Source of the DNA: Halomonas salinarum
GTDB taxonomy: Bacteria; Pseudomonadota; Gammaproteobacteria; Pseudomonadales; Halomonadaceae
Direction of reading: 5' to 3'
Assembly: GCF_012062845.1 (NCBI RefSeq)
Contig: NZ_WWNB01000024.1
Coordinates: forward strand, 1-48,657
DNA: 48,657 nt
The notes below the pieces were generated by a model that was not told where the DNA came from, ran no database searches, and saw only the letters and a list, made by a program, of their open reading frames with translations. Shown one piece after another: positions 1-9,789 of the stretch. The position numbers and the translations under genes are program-made. Positions within the stretch are counted from its first letter, which is position 1. Each line of letters starts with the position of its first letter.

Positions 1-192
1 TCAACATGGGTTCGGGATAACTCATCTCTCTGCACCATACCTGCCAACTCATTGGTTGACGTTTCCCCAACGCTCACGACCCGTGCTTTTAACAGGAGCC
101 GCTTGAGGTGGTTTGAAGCCGGCTTCCTACAGCAGACTTCGGTGGGCCTACCACCATCTCTTCATGAGCTTATGCCATAGTCAGCCACCGTC
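1..192. other. unassigned sequence at left edge
   Basis: No gene could be recognised on either strand. The stretch follows directly on the broken 3' end of the ISAs1-type transposase (sequence similarity to that family stops near position 225), so it is probably a further mobile-element remnant or the sequence that replaced the IS end. Short open frames here have no recognisable motif. I infer only that it post-dates or caused the truncation. Confidence 0.4.
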
Positions 193-1280
193 CTATGCAG
201 CTGATTTCTGTGCCTGCGGCACACTCTCGACAAACCAGTGCTGGCGGGCCGCTTCGGCCAGCTTTTTGTCGCTAAACTGGGCGGAGCTAATGTAGTAGCG
301 GATCATCGGTGCTTCCGGGGCCTCATCACCTTCTTGGCGGAAGCTCATGACCACACCCACCGTTTTTAACCCTGGCCACTCGTAGCTAAGCTCCTGAAAG
401 TCTTCAGTAAGATCGCTCACAATGTGATAACGCGTCTCTTGCCTGCCCCGGTTCTTCTCATCCGTGACATAGGCATCCCCTTCGAAGTTGACCACCTCGG
501 CCATAGGGAACGCTGCCTCAAACGCGTCAGCTAGGCTCTGTCCGAAAAGTCGACGAGCGAAGGATAGACAAGGCAAAAAATCAGCGAAGAAGCGGAGTTT
601 ACAGGCAGTAAATGAGTATTTTGAGCTGGTTTTTAACACCGTATAGCCGAGCGCAGACACTTTTCAGACATGGCCTAGGGCTGGCTGATTTTCCTTTACC
701 GACAGCAGGTAATCAGCACCTTTCTGAAGGACCTGCGTGGCGATCTTCTTATGGCAACCCATCGCATCGATGGTCACCAGGCATCCTTGTAGGTTCAGTA
801 GCTTGAGCAGCTCCGGAATGGCCGCTATCTCGTTGGATTTCTCCGCTGTCTTGACCTGACCCAAGACCACCCCATTTGCCGCGCTGAAGGCGCTGACCAT
901 GTGGATGGCGCCCTTCCCCTTACCTCGGCAGTACGAGCCGCGCAGTGTCTTGCCCTCAATGGCCACCACCGCTCCATCGGTGACGTCATGGCAGGCCTTC
1001 ATCCACTCGGGAAAGTCGACTGCAACTGCTCGGCACTCACCAGGGCCATCACCCGGGCCAACGTGTCGTGACTAGGAACTCCGGCACCAAAATCGCCGTA
1101 CTGGCTAAGAAAATCCAGTTTTGCGTGGCCAAAATCTTCGATTTCGTCCCAGCCCTTGGCACCACAGATCACCGCACAGACGGTCAGAAACAGGATATCC
1201 GACAGCTGATGCTGCACTTTCCAAGCCTGGCGGAAGTCGGGAACGATCGATAAATGGTGCATGAGAGACGGTGTCAGCAT
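193..1280 (-). pseudogene. ISAs1-family transposase, multiply disrupted
   Basis: This is a DDE transposase of the ISAs1 (H-repeat/YhhI) type. The N-terminal part (from ATG at 1280) has the usual start with [20 protein letters not shown]; the middle has AIEGKTLRGSY, the first catalytic-region motif, and ends in LLSVKENQPAL. Three lesions are visible. First, a frame change near 1005, where FPSG-stop in one frame continues as EWMKACHD in the other. Second, a MITE at 535-674. Third, the 3' end stops after ARQHWFVES, where the family would continue with about 80 more residues. Removing the MITE and one CTAG copy rejoins KENQPALADAFEAAF exactly in frame, so the MITE entered when this gene was still readable here. 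The residues past about 225 are foreign. It cannot make active transposase. Confidence 0.85.
531..678 (+). repeat. MITE copy 1 with CTAG target duplication
   Basis: A 140-bp non-coding element (535-674) is flanked by CTAG at 531-534 and 675-678. Its ends are imperfect inverted repeats: GGCTCTGTCCGAAAAGT on the left and, on the complementary strand at the right, GGCCATGTCTGAAAAGT (one base of each may belong to the CTAG). Inside lies a second inverted pair, AAAATCAGC and GCTGGTTTTT, so the element can fold into a long hairpin. The same element lies in opposite orientation at 11203-11341, and its left 45 bp match the end of the IS at 48480. It is therefore a non-autonomous derivative mobilised by that IS type. 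Confidence 0.88.
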
Positions 1281-1323
1281 GGGTCATCCATGAGCAAAAG
1301 GCGTTAGATGACCACATTAGCTC

Positions 1324-2133
1324 CTACTGGTAAAGCGCTACGAAGCCCGTCGTAGAGCGGTTTTTCATGCGTTTTCCCTGGCGTTTTCCCTGCGTCATCT
1401 GGCGTCCCTGATCATACGTCATGCTCTTCCGTGCAGCCAATGGCACTCGGTTCAGCGCAGCGCTAAAGCCTTCCACGGCAGCGGTGGCGGTTGCATCGTT
1501 CATCTTCGCCAGAATCAGGTAACTGCTTTTCAATTCGACGAGGGTGCCGACAGCCGATGCATTGCCCTTGCCTTTGATCAGGTCGTCTTCCCAGTGCCCG
1601 GGGAATTCACGCTTTTTCACCTCGGGAGGGCAGAGGTGAATACTGACCATATCAGGGATCTGGTTGCGCCGATCGACTTGCCCTCGCCGCGGCTTGCAAG
1701 TCGCTTTTCCTTGCAGCAAGCAGCGGAACAGCTCTTTTCGTAGCTCTCCGACGGGCAACGCATAAATAGCGCTGTAGATCTTTTCACGGCAGACGTAGGC
1801 GTCTCGGAGGTCAGGGATATTCATATGCTTGAGCTTGCCGCTGATCTGCTCGGGGGACAAGCGCCGACGCAGCATGTGCTGAATCAAGGCGAACCGAGGG
1901 CTTCCAGGAAGTAGCTTGCGCCTTGGCCGATAGACGGCTCGGCGATCCTGGCGGCGCTGTTGCGCGTTTGGCGCACGATATCGGCCATCAGACGATCCAT
2001 TGCGGCGTATCTCTCGACTGATCGTCGATGGAGACCGCTCGAGCAGAGCCGCCACCTGCCTGATGCTCAAGCCTTGCGCGAGGCTGACCTAGATCGTCGC
2101 ACGTTCTTCGATGCAGAGTTCAGAATATGACAT
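1324..2133 (-). pseudogene. IS30-family transposase, amber codon and lost C-terminus
   Basis: The family N-terminus can be read from ATG 2133: MSYSELCIEERATI, then a TAG stop at 2091-2089 (codon 15), then VSLAQGLSIRQVAALLERSPS, the helix-turn-helix of IS30 transposases. It continues through PGHWEDDLIKGKGNASAVGTL (first catalytic Asp region) to MTYDQGR (second catalytic Asp). After this, near 1395, the reading frame passes into the neighbouring element and ends at 1324; the last third with the catalytic Glu is missing. Reinitiation at ATG 2070 could only make a dead fragment. The gene ends just beyond galE, so the IS entered directly behind that gene. Confidence 0.88.
1369..1392. repeat. 12-bp tandem direct repeat
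   Basis: The 12-mer GCGTTTTCCCTG occurs twice back to back (1369-1380 and 1381-1392) exactly where the IS30-type coding sequence stops looking like its family and the ISAs1 leader begins. It marks the junction of the two elements and may reflect terminal-repeat slippage or an imperfect target duplication. Confidence 0.7.
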
Positions 2134-2190
2134 GGAGACAACACCTTACCGATTCGGTCAGGTGTTGCACTCAGAATTTGTGGCCAAGTT
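1393..2190 (-). mobile_element. IS30-type insertion sequence remnant
   Basis: The element holds the broken transposase above. Its outer end on the galE side probably lies at about 2155-2190, in the AT-rich sequence starting GGTGTTGCACTCAG, which resembles the end of IS30-type elements; this boundary rests on memory of the family rather than on a matched inverted repeat, because the other end has been lost to the ISAs1-type insertion. The galE stop codon at 2197-2195 is intact. Confidence 0.55.
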
Positions 2191-2194
2191 GTTA

Positions 2195-3214
2195 TCATTT
2201 GACACTGAGATAGCCATGGGGGTTATTTTTCTGCCATCTCCAAGTATCGCGCAGCATCTCCTCAAGCCCGCGCTTAGCCCACCAGCCCAATTCTCGCTTG
2301 GCCTTCCCGGCATCAGCCCAAAAGGCATCAATATCACCTTCACGCCGAGGTGCAATTCGATACGGCACACTCTGGCCAGTAACCTGCTCGAAAGTCTTGA
2401 TCATCTTTAGTACCGAGACCCCCTGCCCAGTACCAAGATTGAAGATATGGACGCCCGGCTGCCTGTGGCTCGAAAGAGAGGCCACATGCCCATCCGCTAG
2501 ATCCATCACGTGTAGGTAGTCACGCACACAGGTTCCATCCTCGGTAGAGTAGTCGTCGCCGAAGACCGAAAGTTCCAAGCGCCGCCCCACAGCCACCTGT
2601 GCAATGAACGGCATCAAATTGTTCGGTATACCCTGAGGATCTTCACCGATCTGACCTGAAGGATGAGCACCGATGGGATTGAAGTAACGCAGAAGTGAAA
2701 CCGACCACCGCTCATCCGCTCGGGATAGATCCATGAGAAGTTGCTCTACCATCGACTTAGAACTGCCGTAGGGGTTAGACGTGCTCCCCCTAGGCATTGT
2801 CTCTATATAGGGCACTGGTGCATCCGGTCCATAGACAGTGGCCGAGGAGCTGAACACAATTTTGTACACTCCTGCTGCTGCCATTGCCTGGCAAAGCACC
2901 AGCGAACCATGCATGTTGGTGTCATAATAAGCCAGTGGCTGTTCCACGCTCTCACCTACGGCCTTTAGTCCAGCGAAATGTATTACTGCATCAATGGCAT
3001 ACTCGGCAAACAATCGGTCTAACAATGGACGATCACGCACATCGCCTTCGACAAACCTCACAGATTTACTCGTAATAGTCTCTACTCGGTGCAACGCCTC
3101 ACGTGAGCCATTGACCAAGCTGTCCAAAACTATAACATCGTAGCCAACCTCTAACAGTTGCACGACAGTATGCGAACCAATATAACCGGCCCCGCCGGTG
3201 ACCAGAATACTCAT
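2195..3214 (-). CDS. galE: UDP-glucose 4-epimerase
   Basis: GalE interconverts UDP-glucose and UDP-galactose in the cytoplasm, feeding galactose into polysaccharide. The 339-residue product is full length for the family (E. coli 338). It opens with the NAD-binding glycine motif in MSILVTGGAGYIGSHT, has the SSSATVYG segment, the catalytic YGSSK (Tyr-x-x-x-Lys) near residues 150-154, and LRYFNPIGAHPSG. The ATG overlaps the stop of the upstream glycosyltransferase in an ATGA, so the two are translationally coupled. It is the last gene of the minus-strand polysaccharide operon; downstream lie only IS remnants. Assignment is secure; specificity for GlcNAc versus Glc cannot be told from the sequence. 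Confidence 0.95.
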   Translation of the reverse strand: MSILVTGGAGYIGSHTVVQLLEVGYDVIVLDSLVNGSREALHRVETITSKSVRFVEGDVRDRPLLDRLFAEYAIDAVIHFAGLKAVGESVEQPLAYYDTNMHGSLVLCQAMAAAGVYKIVFSSSATVYGPDAPVPYIETMPRGSTSNPYGSSKSMVEQLLMDLSRADERWSVSLLRYFNPIGAHPSGQIGEDPQGIPNNLMPFIAQVAVGRRLELSVFGDDYSTEDGTCVRDYLHVMDLADGHVASLSSHRQPGVHIFNLGTGQGVSVLKMIKTFEQVTGQSVPYRIAPRREGDIDAFWADAGKAKRELGWWAKRGLEEMLRDTWRWQKNNPHGYLSVK

Positions 3215-3996
3215 TTTATTTCCTTTGCCTTACTTTTTCCTCTAGCCAGAAATTGTGGAAGCTTAGAGAGGTTCTTGAACGGCAAGGCCACTAAAGGATT
3301 GACGCCATTATTGCGCATAACGGTGAAATCTTCTTTCGACTTGTGCACGATCTGTATCAGACTACCGTTGCTGGCCCCACCCACGCGCATTTTTACCAAG
3401 ACTTCAGGCAGATAGGCTGCCATGACCTTCTCGCTGGCGAGATAACGTAGCAGCGCATCATAGTCGCCGGCGATACGGTAGCGTAGATCGAAACCACCCA
3501 GTTCCCGATAAAGCTCACGACGCATGAAGAAAGTCGGGTGCGGCGGCATCCAGCCACGCTTGAGCTTATTCTGGCTGAAAGCGCCAGAAACCCAGTGGCG
3601 GATTACCCGGTCAGTATCCAGTGCATCCACGTACTGCAGGTCGCCATAGACCGCGCCCACCGCTGGGTCATCGAAACAGGCAGCCACCTTTGCCAGAACC
3701 TCGTCGTGAGCGTATAAATCATCGGAATGCAGGAACCCTAATACCTCGCCGCTAGCCTGATCGATTCCCTTATTCAGGGCGTCGTAGATGCCTCGATCCG
3801 CTTCAGAAATAAGCACATCACCCATCCCCAAAGTTTTCCGAGCAACGGCCACGGTATCATCCTTCGAAGCTCCATCAATCACCACATGCTCAACTTGTGA
3901 CCAAGATTGCTGCTTCAAGCTGGCAATGGCCTGACCGATAGTCGCTTGGCTGTTGAAGCATGCAGTGATCACGGAGATCTTCAATGGTTTACTCAT
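3211..3996 (-). CDS. family 2 glycosyltransferase (WcaE-like)
   Basis: The product is a 261-residue cytoplasmic or membrane-associated glycosyltransferase with the GT-A fold. It starts ISVITACFNSQATIGQAI and has VIDGASKDDT (nucleotide-binding Asp), DRGIYDALNKGI and HSDDLY, which takes the place of the metal-binding DxD near residue 93, then RRELYRELGGFDLRYRIAGDYD, the acceptor-side motif. Start and stop overlap its neighbours (1 nt with manC, 4 nt with galE). Its place between GDP-mannose synthesis and galE suggests transfer of fucose, mannose or galactose to the repeat unit, but the donor cannot be assigned from sequence. It is related to the second glycosyltransferase at 8909. Confidence 0.85.
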   Translation of the reverse strand: MSKPLKISVITACFNSQATIGQAIASLKQQSWSQVEHVVIDGASKDDTVAVARKTLGMGDVLISEADRGIYDALNKGIDQASGEVLGFLHSDDLYAHDEVLAKVAACFDDPAVGAVYGDLQYVDALDTDRVIRHWVSGAFSQNKLKRGWMPPHPTFFMRRELYRELGGFDLRYRIAGDYDALLRYLASEKVMAAYLPEVLVKMRVGGASNGSLIQIVHKSKEDFTVMRNNGVNPLVALPFKNLSKLPQFLARGKSKAKEIK

Positions 3997-5402
3997 CAGC
4001 AGCGCCCATAGCGATCGTTGAATCGCACAATATCGTCCTCGCCTAGATAGGAACCTGACTGCACCTCGATCAGTTCCAGAGGAATTTTGCCTGGGTTCTC
4101 TAAGGCATGAACCTGGCCGATAGGGATATAGGTCGATTCGTTCTCACTAATAAGACGAGTTGTCTCGCCGATGGTGACCTTAGCTGTGCCTGATACCACT
4201 ACCCAGTGTTCAGCGCGATGGTGGTGCATCTGTACCGAAAGCTTAGAGCCTGGGTTCACTGTGATGCACTTGACCTGATATCGCTCCCCGCTATCAATAC
4301 TGTCGTAAACTCCCCAAGGGCGATAGACTTCTCGATGGCTTGCTTGCTCACTACGACCTTCGGCCTTGAGGCGTGCGACAATCTGCTTTACTTCCTGAAC
4401 CCTATCCTTATGGGCGACCAGTACGGCATCCTTAGTCTCCACCACTACTAGTCCTTCGACTCCTACCGTGGCCACCAGCCGATGATCTGCATGCACCATC
4501 AGATTGTGGCTATCGTGGAGCATTACGTCGCCTTGGCAGGCATTGCCCTGTGAATCATGCTCGCTCACCTCCCACAACGCCGACCAAGAGCCAATATCGC
4601 TCCAGCCTGCGTCCAGCGGTACTACACTGGCATGCTCGGTGTGTTCCATCACCGCATAGTCAACAGATGCCGCCGGGCAGGCCTTGAATGATTCTGCGTC
4701 CAGTCGAGTAAAGTCGAGATCTTGACTAGCCCCATCCAGGGCAGCACGACAGGCTTCCACCATGGCAGGCTGGAACCGCAACAACTCTTCCAAGTAGCGC
4801 CTGGCCGAGAACAAAAACATGCCACTGTTCCAGTAGTAATCGCCGGTAGCTAGGTAGTGTTCAGCGGTAATCCGGTCCGGCTTCTCAACGAAACGCTTGA
4901 CTTTGAAGCCGAAATCATGCTGCGCTGCGCCACGCTGGATATAGCCATAGCCGGTCTCGGCATGGGTTGGTACCACCCCGAAAGTGACCAACTGGTCCTG
5001 CTCAGCGAGCTGACGAGCATAATTCATACTTTCATGGAACTTCGCGACGTCTTGGATTAGATGGTCAGCGGCCAATACCAGCAGTAGTGCCTCGGGTTCC
5101 TTTTCCACCGCCTGCAAGGCAGCCAGCGCAATTGCCGGAGCGGTGTTACGACCTTCCGGCTCGAGTAGGATGTGGGCATCAGTAATGCCCTGCTGGCGCA
5201 CCTGTTCCGCCACGAGGAAACGATGCTCCTCGTTACAAATGATCAGTGGCTCCCGATGCTCCATGGGGGCCAAGCGCTTGAGAGTCTCCTGCAGCATGCT
5301 GAATTCGCCTGTGAGCGGCAGGAACTGTTTAGGGCGCAACTGCCGCGACAGTGGCCACAACCGCGAGCCAGTACCCCCGGCCATGATGACGGGTGTGATC
5401 AT
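3996..5402 (-). CDS. manC: mannose-1-phosphate guanylyltransferase / mannose-6-phosphate isomerase
   Basis: This bifunctional type II enzyme converts Man-6-P and Fru-6-P and makes GDP-mannose from Man-1-P and GTP. The 468 residues fit the usual length. The N-terminal nucleotidyltransferase begins [16 protein letters not shown] with the PKQFL signature near residue 25; FVEKPD is the sugar-binding motif near residue 170. The C-terminal cupin has [10 protein letters not shown] and [18 protein letters not shown], whose His residues bind the metal of the isomerase. It supplies gmd and fcl in the same operon. A phosphomannomutase (manB) is not found in the window and must be encoded elsewhere. Confidence 0.95.
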   Translation of the reverse strand: MITPVIMAGGTGSRLWPLSRQLRPKQFLPLTGEFSMLQETLKRLAPMEHREPLIICNEEHRFLVAEQVRQQGITDAHILLEPEGRNTAPAIALAALQAVEKEPEALLLVLAADHLIQDVAKFHESMNYARQLAEQDQLVTFGVVPTHAETGYGYIQRGAAQHDFGFKVKRFVEKPDRITAEHYLATGDYYWNSGMFLFSARRYLEELLRFQPAMVEACRAALDGASQDLDFTRLDAESFKACPAASVDYAVMEHTEHASVVPLDAGWSDIGSWSALWEVSEHDSQGNACQGDVMLHDSHNLMVHADHRLVATVGVEGLVVVETKDAVLVAHKDRVQEVKQIVARLKAEGRSEQASHREVYRPWGVYDSIDSGERYQVKCITVNPGSKLSVQMHHHRAEHWVVVSGTAKVTIGETTRLISENESTYIPIGQVHALENPGKIPLELIEVQSGSYLGEDDIVRFNDRYGRC

Positions 5403-5427
5403 GGTGAATCTCCGTGTTCAGAAAATA

Positions 5428-5937
5428 TTAGTTCTGAGTGAGTACCGATACAGCCGGCTTATAGGCCAGCGTATTGGCATGTACCGTATCATCGTCAAAG
5501 CTGACATGCGGCGACCACCAGCGATATTTTGTATGCTGTTGACGTGGCAGATGTTCAACCTCCAACTCTAGGGTTACTTGATAAGCCAACACTAAATAAT
5601 GCGTTGGCACCTCTGGATCAAGCATGCTGTCGGAATAAAAATGCTGATATACACCAAGAAAGTGCATGTGCTCCAGACCAATGGCTTGTCCTAACTCGCC
5701 GGCTGTCAGACGTACCGTTGCTCTTTCGAGCGTCTCTCCCTTGCGAACCCGCCCACCGGGTACAAACCAGCTACCTTGGGCCGGGCGGTTTACACGCTGA
5801 CCTAGTAGCCACTCGTCACGATAGTTGGTCACTACAAAGTCAAGCGAAACCAAAGGCGTATGAGCAATAACATGGAGAAAAGCATCATCACTCAACCAAC
5901 CTTGGCGGTTAAACTGCATCTCACACATGGCAATCAA
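5428..5937 (-). CDS. gmm: GDP-mannose mannosyl hydrolase (Nudix)
   Basis: Gmm (NudD/WcaH) hydrolyses GDP-mannose or GDP-glucose to GDP and sugar and is commonly found in fucose and colanic-acid-like loci. The 169-residue product carries [13 protein letters not shown] [10 protein letters not shown] and [19 protein letters not shown], followed by a modified Nudix helix ending TAGELGQ; the usual REUxEE is altered, as is known for this subfamily. The start overlaps the fcl stop by 4 nt; a slightly later start at Met4 (MCEMQ) is possible. It may limit the GDP-mannose pool. A 25-nt spacer separates it from manC. Confidence 0.88.
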   Translation of the reverse strand: MIAMCEMQFNRQGWLSDDAFLHVIAHTPLVSLDFVVTNYRDEWLLGQRVNRPAQGSWFVPGGRVRKGETLERATVRLTAGELGQAIGLEHMHFLGVYQHFYSDSMLDPEVPTHYLVLAYQVTLELEVEHLPRQQHTKYRWWSPHVSFDDDTVHANTLAYKPAVSVLTQN

Positions 5938-6908
5938 CCGCGGAATCGATCTTGGTGATCAAGGAACCACCGGTAAGCATCATACAAACCATCCTTCAAG
6001 GTGATACTGGCCTGCCAACCCAGCGTGTTTAGTCGCGAGACGTCCATTAGCTTGCGTGGAGCGCCATCGGGCTTGCTTGCATCGAAGGAGAGTTCGCCTT
6101 CAAAGTCCGTCACCAGCTTCACGGTCTCGGCTAATTCCCGGATGGTGCAATCTTGCCCGGAACCCACATTGATATGCGAAAGCATCGGCGAAGTATTGGC
6201 TTCATAAGTCGCACCATCAAGTTCCATAACATGCACGCTAGCCGCAGCCATATCGTCAACATGAAGGAACTCACGCATCGGCGTGCCACTTCCCCATACT
6301 ACGACCTCACTTTCGCCCTGCTCTTTGGCTTCATGGAACCGACGTAATAACGCTGGAATTACATGCGAATTTTCGGGATGGAAGTTGTCATTTGGCCCAT
6401 AGAGATTGGTTGGCATAACACTACGATAGTCGCGCCCATACTGGCGATTGTAGCTTTCGCAGAGTTTAATTCCCGCAATCTTAGCAATGGCATATGGTTC
6501 GTTAGTGGGTTCCAAAGTACCGGTAAGCAGCGCCTCCTCTCGCAATGGCTGATCGGCCAACTTCGGATAGATACAAGAGGATCCCAGGAACAATAGCTTA
6601 TTCACATCAGCATGATGGGCTGCATTGATGACATTTGCCTCAATCATCAAGTTCTGATAGATAAATTCTGCAGGGTATCTATTATTGGCCTGGATACCGC
6701 CCACTTTAGCCCCAGCAAGGTAAACTTGACTGATAGCATGGCGATTAAAATAGGCTTGGACTTGAGATTGATCAGTAAGATCTAACTCACCACGGTCGGC
6801 AGTAAGAATATTGCGATAGCCCAGCGCCTTGAGCCGGCGCACGATAGCAGACCCGACCATTCCACGATGTCCAGCCACGAAAACTGGTAGACCTAGATAA
6901 TCTGACAC
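5934..6908 (-). CDS. fcl: GDP-L-fucose synthase
   Basis: Fcl (WcaG) performs the epimerase-reductase step that turns GDP-4-keto-6-deoxymannose into GDP-L-fucose with NADPH. The 324-residue product has the short-chain dehydrogenase fold: [17 protein letters not shown] nucleotide motif, GSSCIYPK and the catalytic Tyr in [11 protein letters not shown] near residue 138, then [21 protein letters not shown]. The start is GTG (6908-6906), chosen because GGAGGGG sits 6 nt upstream. It lies 2 nt behind gmd and overlaps gmm. Confidence 0.94.
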   Translation of the reverse strand: MSDYLGLPVFVAGHRGMVGSAIVRRLKALGYRNILTADRGELDLTDQSQVQAYFNRHAISQVYLAGAKVGGIQANNRYPAEFIYQNLMIEANVINAAHHADVNKLLFLGSSCIYPKLADQPLREEALLTGTLEPTNEPYAIAKIAGIKLCESYNRQYGRDYRSVMPTNLYGPNDNFHPENSHVIPALLRRFHEAKEQGESEVVVWGSGTPMREFLHVDDMAAASVHVMELDGATYEANTSPMLSHINVGSGQDCTIRELAETVKLVTDFEGELSFDASKPDGAPRKLMDVSRLNTLGWQASITLKDGLYDAYRWFLDHQDRFRG

Positions 6909-6910
6909 GT

Positions 6911-8029
6911 TTACCCCTCCACCGGGACCGGAATATCGTAGCCATGCTTCTTAAGAAGAGCATGACGCTGGGCAACTTTCAAATCTTCAGCAACCATTTC
7001 TGAACACATATCCTGCACCGTTATTTCCGGTTCCCAGCCCAATTTATCTTTAGCTTTGGCTGGGTCGCCTAGTAGAGTTTCGACTTCGGCGGGACGGAAG
7101 TAACGTGGATCAACTCTAACGATGATATCACCAACTTTTCTTCCAGGAGCCAGTTCGCCATCGATACTATCAATAACCGCTTGCTCCTCAAGCCCCTTCC
7201 CCTCAAAGCGGAGCGAGATACCAAGCTCAGAAGCACTTAATTGTATAAAATCACGAACAGAAATCTGCTTCCCAGTCGCTATCACGAAGTCTTCTGGGGT
7301 CTCTTGCTGCAGCATCATCCATTGCATGCGAACATAATCTTTGGCGTGCCCCCAGTCGCGCAGTGCGTCCATATTGCCCATGTAAAGGCAACCTTCGAGT
7401 CCTTGAGCGATATTGGCTAGACCTCGGGTAATTTTTCGGGTAACAAAGGTTTCACCACGACGCGGGGATTCATGATTAAAAAGTATGCCATTGCATGCAT
7501 ACATATCATAGGACTCACGGTAGTTTACAGTTATCCAGTAAGCATACAGCTTGGCCGCGGCGTAAGGGGAGCGCGGATAGAAAGGTGTGGTCTCTCTCTG
7601 AGGTGTTTCTTGGACTTCACCAAACAATTCTGAAGTAGAAGCTTGATAGAATTTAGTTTTCTTTTCTAAACCTAGCAACCGAATCGCCTCAAGGATACGA
7701 AGCGTTCCAAGCGCATCAACATCAGCAGTGTACTCAGGAGACTCAAAACTCACCGCAACATGTGATTGAGCCGCCAAATTATATATCTCATCCGGCTTCA
7801 CTTGCTGGATAATTCTTGTCAGGTTCGACGAGTCAGACAAATCACCATAGTGCAGTACGAAGTTTTGATTATGGACATGCGGATCTTGATAAATGTGATC
7901 CACCCGCTGAGTGTTAAACGAAGAAGCGCGGCGCTTTATTCCATGAACTTCATAACCTTTTTCAAGAAGAAACTCTGCGAGGTAAGAGCCATCCTGACCG
8001 GTAACACCTGTAATCAATGCTTTCTTCAT
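6911..8029 (-). CDS. gmd: GDP-mannose 4,6-dehydratase
   Basis: Gmd dehydrates GDP-D-mannose to GDP-4-keto-6-deoxy-D-mannose, the first committed step to GDP-fucose (also to rhamnose, perosamine or colitose). From ATG 8029 the product is 372 residues, matching the family. It begins [20 protein letters not shown], has the [11 protein letters not shown] segment, the STSELFG Ser/Thr region and catalytic [10 protein letters not shown] near residue 155, and [19 protein letters not shown] two codons earlier (8035) overlaps the upstream stop, but the ATG has AAGGTGG at a good distance. Together with fcl it defines L-fucose as the probable product. Confidence 0.95.
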   Translation of the reverse strand: MKKALITGVTGQDGSYLAEFLLEKGYEVHGIKRRASSFNTQRVDHIYQDPHVHNQNFVLHYGDLSDSSNLTRIIQQVKPDEIYNLAAQSHVAVSFESPEYTADVDALGTLRILEAIRLLGLEKKTKFYQASTSELFGEVQETPQRETTPFYPRSPYAAAKLYAYWITVNYRESYDMYACNGILFNHESPRRGETFVTRKITRGLANIAQGLEGCLYMGNMDALRDWGHAKDYVRMQWMMLQQETPEDFVIATGKQISVRDFIQLSASELGISLRFEGKGLEEQAVIDSIDGELAPGRKVGDIIVRVDPRYFRPAEVETLLGDPAKAKDKLGWEPEITVQDMCSEMVAEDLKVAQRHALLKKHGYDIPVPVEG

Positions 8030-8031
8030 CT

Positions 8032-8919
8032 TCACACCACCTTTATATCGAGCTTTTCTTGGATTGCTTCAGAACATGAGACATCAAACTTTCTCATGTA
8101 CTCCAAAACATCTTTAACGTTCATATCGACTAAGTTTCTATACCACAATGTCTGCATAAAAGCCCACTCATAACCTTGCCTCCCATCAAGGAACCCCCCC
8201 AGAATCACATAGCGGTAAAAAAACAAAACCCAAGACCTAATGTAAATTGGAAGAATATTAAATATTTTTTTAAAAAAACGAGTCTTTGAATTTTTCCCTA
8301 CCCCGGCTGACTCCCGAAATAAAAAAAACTTTTGATTTAACACGTCGACTGCTTCTCTTTTTGCGTACCCGACATGTTTTTCAAGCCACCACCCAAAAGG
8401 TTTTAATGATTCGTCAACCAATTTACCATCACAGAGCGACGAGTTTTCACCCTCAACAACAATATGCTCGTCCATCCATCTATTTTCGCAATAACCAAGC
8501 CCCCCCCTCCACAGTCTAAGCATATAGTACTTACTCATCCCACCCTGCTTTAATAGGCGCCCTTTGAAGCAGATATATCTATTAAGATAGATAGCATTCA
8601 CACTCTCATCTTCAACTTTCTTGCAAATACTCTCTGCACACTGATCGTCTATATACTCGTCCGCATCAATTCTAAAAACCCAGTCAGCGCCCCCAACAAA
8701 ATTATTGAGTGCGTAATTAAACTGATGTGAATAATTAACCCATGGATTGAAATAGACTTCACATCCATTTTCTTTCGCTATCTTACAGGTTAAGTCGCTC
8801 GACCCTGAGTCAACAACTACGACTTTTGCGTTTATTTTTTTTAAAGACTCAACACATCTAGCTAGATGCAACTCTTCATCTTTAGTTAGGATAATGGCAA
8901 CTATTTTATTAGCGTGCAT
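8032..8919 (-). CDS. family 2 glycosyltransferase (WaaE/KdtX-like)
   Basis: The product (295 residues from ATG 8919) is a GT-A glycosyltransferase: [21 protein letters not shown] at the start, [15 protein letters not shown] for nucleotide binding, and RIDADEYID with the metal-binding DxD near residue 90. The C-terminal part has basic and aromatic stretches typical of membrane-associated relatives of WaaE. ATG 8934 would add five residues; neither start has a strong ribosome-binding site. It overlaps the end of the upstream glycosyltransferase, and its codon usage and base composition are AT-rich compared with gmd-galE. The sugar transferred is unknown. Confidence 0.82.
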   Translation of the reverse strand: MHANKIVAIILTKDEELHLARCVESLKKINAKVVVVDSGSSDLTCKIAKENGCEVYFNPWVNYSHQFNYALNNFVGGADWVFRIDADEYIDDQCAESICKKVEDESVNAIYLNRYICFKGRLLKQGGMSKYYMLRLWRGGLGYCENRWMDEHIVVEGENSSLCDGKLVDESLKPFGWWLEKHVGYAKREAVDVLNQKFFLFRESAGVGKNSKTRFFKKIFNILPIYIRSWVLFFYRYVILGGFLDGRQGYEWAFMQTLWYRNLVDMNVKDVLEYMRKFDVSCSEAIQEKLDIKVV

Positions 8920-9676
8920 ACCTAATCCAACCATAGATTCTAGGGAAATTTCGTCGTGCTATATTTGCCGACACAGATACAACTAAAAAAAACATCCTAG
9001 CGGGAAATGACAACCCAAGAACTCTTTTCTTTATACTAAAGGCTTCAACAGCCCCTGCTATATACTTTTCCCCAGAAAGGCCTGCAACTTCAAAATCGCA
9101 TATGACAAAGTCCAACTTCAGGCAGTGATCATCTTTCCGAACCACCCTACAGAAAAGATCATAATCTGCAGCTATCGAATATTCAGTGTCGTAAATCTCG
9201 CCTTCTAGGGATTGAGCGTTAAAAAACATAGCCTGATGATGCGCAACCATACCATATGAAATTTTTGATAAATTTCTCGCTGGCTTTACTACTAACTCAG
9301 CACCATGATTTTCACAGGCTCCTCCATAAACAACCGCCGGATATGATCGCTCATTTGAAACTGCATCATAAACCTTGCGCAAAACATTTTCTTCATGGAA
9401 GACATCACCTGAATTCATAAAGATAACATAGGATCCCCTTGCTAACTTCAGCCCTTTATTCATCGCATCGTAGATGCCATTATCTTTTTCCGAAATAACG
9501 GTAACAGCTGGGGAATCAATCGACTCTAAAAACTCTAACGTTCCATCATGAGACCCACCATCAATAATAATGTGCTCAAAACTTCCAAAATCTTGCATCT
9601 TCGTAGATTCGAAAGTGCGTCTCAGCCCACTTAAGTTTTGAAAGGCGACTGTCACTACAGAAAAAAAAGGATACAT
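8909..9676 (-). CDS. family 2 glycosyltransferase (WcaE-like)
   Basis: A 255-residue GT-A glycosyltransferase. It starts with FFSVVTVAFQNLSGLRRTFE, has HIIIDGGSHDGTLEFLES for donor binding, EKDNGIYDAMNKGLKLARG and FMNSGDVF in place of a canonical DxD, and AADYDLFCRVV near the C-terminal third. It resembles the glycosyltransferase at 3211 in motif order. It is AT-rich and is the first intact gene after the nested insertion sequences; its upstream neighbour has been removed except for a 21-codon tail. With its promoter-side sequence replaced, expression must come from read-through across the IS cluster or from an IS-borne promoter. Confidence 0.84.
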   Translation of the reverse strand: MYPFFSVVTVAFQNLSGLRRTFESTKMQDFGSFEHIIIDGGSHDGTLEFLESIDSPAVTVISEKDNGIYDAMNKGLKLARGSYVIFMNSGDVFHEENVLRKVYDAVSNERSYPAVVYGGACENHGAELVVKPARNLSKISYGMVAHHQAMFFNAQSLEGEIYDTEYSIAADYDLFCRVVRKDDHCLKLDFVICDFEVAGLSGEKYIAGAVEAFSIKKRVLGLSFPARMFFLVVSVSANIARRNFPRIYGWIRYAR

Positions 9677-9722
9677 AGGATCTCTATTTTAAAAATAATA
9701 TTGATTGATTGATAAATTAATT

Positions 9723-9789
9723 CTACTTTTTGGACACCTTGTGATTGACAACACGCTGCGCAAATAGGTCGGCTTCATTTAGGGCTGCG
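9723..9789 (-). pseudogene. 3' tail of a lost gene beside the IS
   Basis: Reading from the IS boundary at 9789 toward the glycosyltransferase, one frame stays open for 21 codons (AALNEADLFAQRVVNHKVSKK) and ends in TAG at 9725-9723, 46 nt before the start of the next gene. Spacing and orientation fit the end of the upstream gene of the operon, cut off by the IS. The peptide is too short to name. A chance open frame of this length is possible. Confidence 0.45.

Larger units (their letters stand above)
193..1395 (-). mobile_element. ISAs1-type insertion sequence remnant
   Basis: The element is defined by its transposase fragments and by about 100 bp of non-coding leader (1281-1395) upstream of the transposase start. 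The leader contains an inverted repeat around 1340-1360 and reaches into the C-terminal part of an IS30-type transposase, which it appears to have interrupted. Terminal inverted repeats and a target duplication were not identified with confidence; the transposase 3' end near 225 is replaced by unrelated sequence. The right boundary is approximate. Confidence 0.55.

Noticed and set aside
531..678. CRISPR-like or REP repeat
   Set aside because: Only two copies, far apart, with target duplications and terminal inverted repeats: a MITE, not an array.
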